Assembly: GCA_964019165.1 (NCBI GenBank) | Contig: OZ025276.1 | Location: 2,975,840 to 3,039,839, forward strand | From: Mastigias papua | Lineage: Eukaryota; Cnidaria; Scyphozoa; Rhizostomeae; Mastigiidae | DNA: 64,000 nucleotides | Direction of reading: 5' to 3' | Part shown: positions 59,159 to 64,000 of the stretch, piece by piece | Position numbering within the stretch: the first letter of the stretch is position 1 | Layout: the number at the start of each line of letters is the position of its first letter | The notes under the pieces: generated by a model | Seen by the model: the letters and a program-made list of their open reading frames with translations, nothing else | Told to the model about the DNA's origin: nothing | Database searches by the model: none | Position numbers and translations under genes: made by a program

Positions 59159-60982
59159 GTGGTAGAAGAAATATGTGAAAAGAGTGGAAAGTCATTTGAA
59201 AATTTTCATCGGTTGAATTCTGCAGGTGTTGAAGATCGTCCCTACATTTATAAAGGTAAACCATTGACCGTTGATAAGAATTGTGCAGCTGATGATGTCA
59301 AGTATCTGCACTGGTTTGCCGGTCACCCTGGAGCAGACAAATCACGATCCATAATTCCTCATGTCAAGGAGCTTTGTCAACACTTGAATGTCAAATTGTA
59401 TATACCATCAAGCATAGATAAACTGCAAGCTATTGAAGCAAAGATTGGAGATGTTTTTGTTGTCGACGATTTGTTCGACTTGGAGAGTGAAACTCAACAG
59501 TTGTTATTCCTCCAATGGTATAATTCGCTTCCTGCTATGTGCAAGAAAGTTGCAATATCAAATTATGGCCCTAATAGCTTCAACCCATTCTCCTCGGTGT
59601 ATAGAGTCAAGAAGTTTTACAAACCAGTTGACCTGAGTTCACTCAAACCCGCATTGCCACGTAGAATAGGGATTGTTCGGAGTGATGAATCAAGATTGCT
59701 TGCAAAGCACGATGGTGGTTGGGTTGACATTACTGGAAAAGAATTTGAACTTGATTCCATATTGATGGATTGGCTCAGATCGGATTCAGGTGCGGCATAC
59801 CCTACTGTGTTCACTGAGTTACCGAATCCTATGCCTTTCACTGCAAAGGAAGCGGACATTTGGTATGAAACTTCAGCTGCCAAGGTAAGTTTCAAAAGTG
59901 TTGTAGGTGGCATTATGAAATCAGCTTCTTTTCGTGCAGCTAGATATATGACGTGCATGAATTGGATGTCTTTTGATTTGTCCACAATAGGTGCTACAGT
60001 TAAAAGAATGGCATATCAGTTGACTAAGAGTATGGATGACCCCAAGAGTAATGTTAGAGTTGGAGAACGCTCATGGTACTACTACCATGGAGAAGTTTAT
60101 GCTGGATCTGAATTGACGAGCCCGCTTGTAGGTTTTTCATGGGAGCCTTTGCAGATCATGGTGCATGGTAGTACTTATTATGTTACGAATGATGACATCC
60201 AAGAAGTTCACAGACAGGAAACCTCCCACATCACAAAAGCGCCATTTTACCTTATATTATCTAGAGAAAGAGTGAGGAAGACGCGTGCCTGGGACAAGAT
60301 ATTTGAGTCATATCCTCCCGACCATTTGTCAGTGGCGGTGTCATTCAAAGAAAAGATGCGCAACACCTGTAAAATGATATGGAAACATGTGTCAGCACAT
60401 GTTTATGTCACTCTGCTCTTGACAGTGATTACCATAATTGGTTTGGTAATGGTCCAATATGTTAAATCATCTCGTGAAAAGGTTGAAATTCCTAAGTCAG
60501 AGTTCAGTTGTAGCATGTGCTGGCTTGATCATGTTGAACCGTATTATAATGATAATTGTCCTGGAAGCCCAGACTACAAGTGCACCAAAGGTAAAGGACG
60601 GCGTAAATATAGTACTTATGTCAATGTCAATGCAAAGAAGGTTAAGGTGTCTGACCTAGAGGATTCCTCTATGGAATGCACCTTACATGAAGCACATAGG
60701 ATACTTGGTGAGACGGGCTTCACTGAAGATAGTCATAGAACAACGATGACCATTAAAGATTTGAAGTACAACATTGGGTATCGTTGGATTGACAATCAGG
60801 TTGAGATCTCCATAGATTTGCCAGACCAGAATTTTTCTGCCTCATCATTTGACAATAACATCTGTCATTTGAGAAATGAAAGTAGTGGATCCAAACTCCA
60901 TGGGCTGTTGCTTACTGAATCAGTGGTAAGATTCCCAAACCACTTGTTTCATGACGACAGTGATACAGTGATAAACACATAA
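59159..60982 (+). pseudogene. Viral polyprotein segment: second P-loop region, 3A-like anchor, start of 3C protease
   Basis: A 607-residue frame continuous with the helicase frame apart from one TGA. Residues about 50-150 look like a second NTPase: GHPGADKS (Walker A-like), VFVVDDL (Walker B-like) and VAISNYG (motif C-like). A single membrane helix (VTLLLTVITIIGLVMVQYV) lies at about 420-438, as in 3A proteins, followed by a Cys-rich and then basic stretch (KGKGRRKYSTY) where a VPg might sit. The end shows RFPNHLF, the catalytic-His motif of a 3C-like protease (His about 595), just before the stop at 60,980. Individual assignments after the helicase are inferred from order. Confidence 0.7.
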
Positions 60983-60986
60983 GGGA

Positions 60987-61608
60987 GTGGACTACCGTCT
61001 CCAGACGAAAGCCAAGTGTGAATGCAAAGATTGCTGCTATGCAGTTGTAGCAAACGCCAACGGAATAATGGTGAGAGTTCCTGGTGTCAAGAGTCTTGTG
61101 AAACACCTTCTCCCTGTGAGTGACTTGGACAAGATCAAATATGTTGGAGTGCATGATCCTGAGGGCCCAACTACAGTTGAGATGCCATATAAGTACTATG
61201 TTCGTCTACCACAGGCTTATCATGACGGCCAGACTAGAGTTGAAGGCATGGCAGGATTGTGCACATATGGTGACATACCAGTAAGATGTCTTAGGCCAGG
61301 CGCTTGTGGTGCTATACTTACCACGAGACTTGGATCGGCAGAGAAGATTATAGGCCAGTTTACTGGCATAAAGCCCATGTATCGTGTGTATGTATTCCCA
61401 GCTGTTACGGTTGAGGAATGGAATAGAGTGGTTGCCACTCTTGATGAAGCCATGTCATCATTTAGTCCCGAAATAAAGGCCAACTATATGGTTCCTAAGA
61501 CTTTGTGTGGTTCTACTACAGTTTACACCCCAGTTAAGTTTATGGACAAGGTGGGCAAGAGGAGTGAAGCAGAACACCATTTCACTGGAGGTATTACCAC
61601 TATTACAT
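60987..61608 (+). pseudogene. 3C-like cysteine protease, catalytic half
   Basis: In a different frame from the preceding segment. RPGACGAIL carries the G-x-C-G nucleophile (Cys107 of this frame), followed by IIGQFTGI, the usual substrate-pocket strand of chymotrypsin-like 3C proteases. The His partner is at the end of the previous frame. In picorna-like viruses 3C cuts the polyprotein. Downstream residues (TVYTPVKF) could be the start of the polymerase, but viral similarity is lost at about 61,608, where retrotransposon sequence begins. The break between His and Cys halves is at 60,980-60,987. Confidence 0.72.
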
Positions 61609-61627
61609 TGGTGCCCCGGCGCGGGAC
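61609..61627 (+). other. Primer-binding-site-like sequence at the virus-retroelement junction
   Basis: TGGTGCCCCGGCGCGGGAC starts with TGG, is GC-rich and is preceded by ATTACAT, similar to the end of the LTR (TTTTACA). It lies about 40 bp before the gag ATG, as a tRNA primer site should. I cannot match it to a given tRNA from memory. Confidence 0.5.
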
Positions 61628-61650
61628 GTACTCACACTTCAGATTGAGAC

Positions 61651-62216
61651 ATGGACTTAAAAAGTGTTCTGGATCTTGTGCACACAGTTGTGGCAGCTAT
61701 GGCTGAAAAAGTGAGGGAAGCGGAGGATAAAGCACAAAACCCTTTCCTCAACCATACGAACATTTACCGGTGTGAAGACGGGCGACCCATATGCTTCTGT
61801 TGCCTCAGGGTCAACCACATGGCAAAATACTGTTGGGACAGGAGGTACTCTTTTCCCCATACATCATTTGTAGATCCACCCGCACCAGAACCATCCCTAC
61901 AAAACGGCCCCCTAGATGTGGATTCACTCTGTAGGGATGTTCGTAAGCTGTTGAAAGAGCTCCAGGGGATAACCCATGATCTGGAGCTCTCAAGGACAAC
62001 ACCCATATGAGTGGATGATATTAGATGGACTAGAGAGGATGGAGCAGAGAAGGCCTCAGAACATTGCAAGGAGTCTTTAGCAGTGAACCCTGATGCCGAT
62101 GTAAAAGGGCCACAAAGACACCTTTGCAGCAATTGTGGATGCCCAAGACTTCCAAAGTGCCACTCAGTGTACACAGCATCTAGGCTAATGGACTTTCGTG
62201 ATGTAACGTAATTTGT
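61651..62216 (+). pseudogene. Short retrotransposon gag with CCHC zinc knuckle
   Basis: ATG 61,651 gives 119 residues. The helix VVAAMAEKVREAEDKAQNPF precedes DGRPICFCCLRVNHMAKYC, a C-x2-C-x4-H-x4-C knuckle (Cys48, Cys51, His56, Cys61) of Gag nucleocapsid type. It stops at TGA 62,010, and the next frame goes on to 62,211 with a possible second Cys cluster (HLCSNCGCPRLPKC). No RT or integrase exists on this side, so the retroelement was a small non-autonomous one or is deleted. The end merges with the inverted-repeat arm. Confidence 0.65.
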
Positions 62217-62310
62217 TTGTCATAAATGTGTTTTACATTGTGATGTGTTCTGTCTGTAATGTTTTAGTTTTCTGCATTGCTCTCTTTTGATTTTTCAAGC
62301 CAGGAGGCTT

Positions 62311-62330
62311 GATTTTGAAGGAGGGAGTTA
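62311..62330 (+). other. Polypurine tract before the right LTR
   Basis: GAAGGAGGGAG directly precedes the LTR (TGTTATACTACTAG at 62,331). The same tract, inverted, is next to the left LTR. Confidence 0.7.
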
Positions 62331-62914
62331 TGTTATACTACTAGTTTTATTTTTATCTTTGATTTTGTCATGTTAAGTAACGTTGGTTCTCTGTTCCTAT
62401 GTGTTCCGTTTTTTATTGTCCCTTCATCATACCTAAGTGTTGCATCATCATCATCTCCCATAGTTACTGTCATCATGTTGCTTTACTTGTCTGTGACGTA
62501 TTGTCTAATCTTAGTATACTGTCGTTTGTTGCGTTGTGTTACCATGCCATTGCATTGCCCCCTTAGTCCATCATATGTTATACTTATTTTGTTACATCAT
62601 GTGTGTTAATATAAATAAAGTATGTACTGTTCTGTGTAGTCAGTCGTTATGTGACCTCGTCGTTAGCAGTTTTCGTGAGTTAAAGTCAAAGTCGTTGTCG
62701 TGTTGCTGTTTCTTGGACTTTGTTGTTTGCCGTTAGCCTATCAAGTTTGTTGGAGAATCACACTCAGTTATTGTTTGCTTTATAGTCGTCGTCAGTGAAA
62801 GTCATTACCGTCTCGAGAGTTTGTACAAAAGAACTAAAGATAAGACTGTTTTTGTGACTTGTTATTTCTGTTATTTTGTATCTTTGTATATCTGTAAAAT
62901 CGTGTTATTTTACA
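62331..62914 (+). repeat. Right LTR (U5 end outward)
   Basis: 584 bp, TGTTATAC to TTTTACA. Diverged from the left copy by many substitutions and small indels, so the insertion is old. It holds TATAAATA (62,610-62,617) and the initiator TCAGTC about 30 bp on (62,640). Confidence 0.85.
62610..62645 (+). promoter_or_regulatory. LTR core promoter (TATA box and initiator)
   Basis: TATAAATA followed at about 30 bp by TCAGTC, the classic animal spacing. Both parts are kept in the inverted left LTR (55,550-55,515), which supports function in the parent element. Confidence 0.6.
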
Positions 62915-62918
62915 GAGC

Positions 62919-63509
62919 ATAATAGAGACTCAAAGAGATAGATGATAAGCAGCTACCTTTGAAAGATGTCTTTTCATTCATATTCCTCATTGATTGGAGA
63001 AGAGCATGTAAAACTGTAACAAAACAACTTGCCATATCAATTCACGAGGTTACGTTTATCAGTCGAGGAAAAGCTAGAAATTGAACCATGATAGCAAAGC
63101 TGCTTGGAACTGTTATCAGTTCCATATATCCTTCAGGAAATGTTATCTCATCAATGTGTTATTGAAAAGCATGCATGATGCTTAATGTAAGGAGAAAATC
63201 ATACATGATGTGGATATGATAGAAATTGAATGAGGAAACTGTTCTCAAATAGTACCTATCAGGCAAAAGCTCGTCTTTAAAGGAATCAAACAAACAACTA
63301 GCATTTACCTTCAGGCTTCACTCACAATATTCTCATTTTCGTCTAAACTGGATGATAGAAAAGGGTATGATTTGATAAGGAACAGGCAAAACATACAATT
63401 TTATCACTTCCTACAATAGATATGAAAGGTATACTTACTCTAACAAAGACACTAACCTACTCTAATGAAAGGAACATAAAATGGTGTCACGGTGAATCTG
63501 TGGGGTGCT
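62919..63509. other. No gene recognised
   Basis: AT-rich flank outside the chimeric insertion. No domain, RNA gene or repeat recognised. Confidence 0.5.
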
Positions 63510-63812
63510 AAAGTGCAACAAACCTGTTGCATTGGGCACTGCTGTACTTGTTGATTCTGGAGACAAAAGTAAACTTATTTTGATATCACAAGGTAGACAT
63601 CAAGATAATACAAAAAAAATATACGTAAAACAGTGATAGTAAATGCAAGCAAACCTGTTGAATTCGGCACCACTAACCTTGATAATTCTGGAGATAAAAG
63701 TTAATATAATTGTATATCACAAGGTAGACATCAAAATAATACACAAAAATATACCTAAACCAGCATAATATCAGGGTATTACATGCAAACAAACCTGTTC
63801 AATTGGTGTAAC
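63510..63812 (+). repeat. Tandem repeat, 131-140-bp unit, about 2.2 copies
   Basis: AACCTGTTG occurs at 63,521 and 63,652 and AACCTGTTC at 63,792. The units share GATTCTGGAGA, ATATCACAAGGTAGACATCA and AATAATACA. Non-coding. Confidence 0.8.
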
Positions 63813-64000
63813 ATACAAGGGGTCTCACTTTGGTGGCCCGCAAGTCTTCTATGTTCGAGCCTTCAAGCCTAGGCCATAGGCCTAGGCCTGAGTCACAATC
63901 AACACAGAGGAACTTCTATGCGTGTGTGCTCTTTTTGTTATAACTGTAAGACTGAACTAAACTAACTGACTGACTGAATCAAATACTAAAACACACATAA
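63813..64000. other. Right edge, no gene recognised
   Basis: A short imperfect palindrome, GCCTAGGCCATAGGCCTAGGC, lies at about 63,868. Nothing else seen. Confidence 0.4.

Larger units (their letters stand above)
55256..62914. mobile_element. Chimeric retrotransposon-virus insertion with inverted LTR ends
   Basis: About 0.7 kb at the left (55,256-55,966) is repeated in inverted orientation at the right (62,192-62,914). The outer ends are TGTAAAATAACA on the left and its complement on the right. GAGC lies directly outside both (55,252-55,255; 62,915-62,918), so the entire 7,659-bp unit was inserted at once with a 4-bp duplication, as made by a retroviral-type integrase. Each inverted arm contains an LTR, a purine tract and the 3' end of a short gag. 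Between them lies a picorna-like replicase in plus orientation with permuted order. A DNA transposon with long inverted ends (Ginger-type also has TGT...ACA and 4-bp duplications) is the main alternative, but no transposase is present. Confidence 0.85.

Noticed and set aside
56921..62010. An active endogenous virus
   Set aside because: Every replicase segment is broken by stops or frameshifts, the polymerase lacks motif C and no capsid gene is present.

Overview
The window is eukaryotic, AT-rich and built almost entirely from transposable elements at different stages of decay. Spliceosomal introns are visible in several genes. The mix of families (Ty3/gypsy, BEL/Pao, Ty1/copia, PHD-bearing CR1-like LINEs, Penelope, Helitron, PIF/Harbinger, hAT and an intron-rich KDZ transposase) points to an invertebrate animal, perhaps a sponge or cnidarian. 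The sequence alone does not fix the species. Only two short stretches look like possible host genes: a RING-finger fragment at the left edge and an unrecognised multi-exon minus-strand gene at 28.0-29.8 kb.

Layout. 0-7 kb: RING fragment, then a 4.2-kb Ty3/gypsy element (147-bp LTRs, TCAG target duplication) inserted inside a PHD-finger reading frame. 7.7-11.3 kb: BEL/Pao gag carrying a 786-bp Harbinger-type insertion, then a second gypsy gag. 12.0-14.3 kb: a LINE interrupted by a 1-kb Harbinger derivative that carries a MADF gene. 14.5-16.7 kb: a minus-strand hAT pseudogene. 16.7-27 kb: a Helitron with Rep (HUH) and Pif1-like helicase, a long non-coding leader, a mariner-like MITE and tandem repeats. 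28-29.8 kb: the unrecognised minus-strand gene. 30.7-40.1 kb: a KDZ transposase gene split by a relative of the Helitron, which itself hosts a complete two-gene Harbinger element (transposase plus intron-containing Myb-like gene). 41.9-52.8 kb: a minus-strand CR1-like LINE into which a hAT element and a young copia element have inserted, each with its target duplication. 52.8-53.4 kb: a Penelope fragment.

The standout feature is 55,256-62,914. About 0.7 kb of LTR-bearing sequence is present at both ends in INVERTED orientation, and the whole 7.66-kb unit is flanked by a 4-bp duplication (GAGC). Between the inverted ends lies a decayed picorna-like virus replicase: an OTU-type protease, a membrane segment, an SF3 (2C-like) helicase, a second P-loop region, a 3A-like membrane anchor and a 3C-like cysteine protease. 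The polymerase (RdRp) fragment lies upstream of all of them, so the gene order is permuted. On the right, the viral sequence stops next to a primer-binding-site-like sequence that leads into a short retrotransposon gag with a CCHC knuckle, a polypurine tract and an LTR. The simplest reading is that a retrotransposon reverse transcriptase jumped templates onto viral RNA, made a chimeric DNA with two outward-facing U5 ends, and that DNA was inserted as one unit. All the viral reading frames are broken.

Most coding remnants carry only a few stops or frameshifts. In-frame TGA is the commonest stop, which would fit CGA-to-TGA decay of methylated CpG sites.
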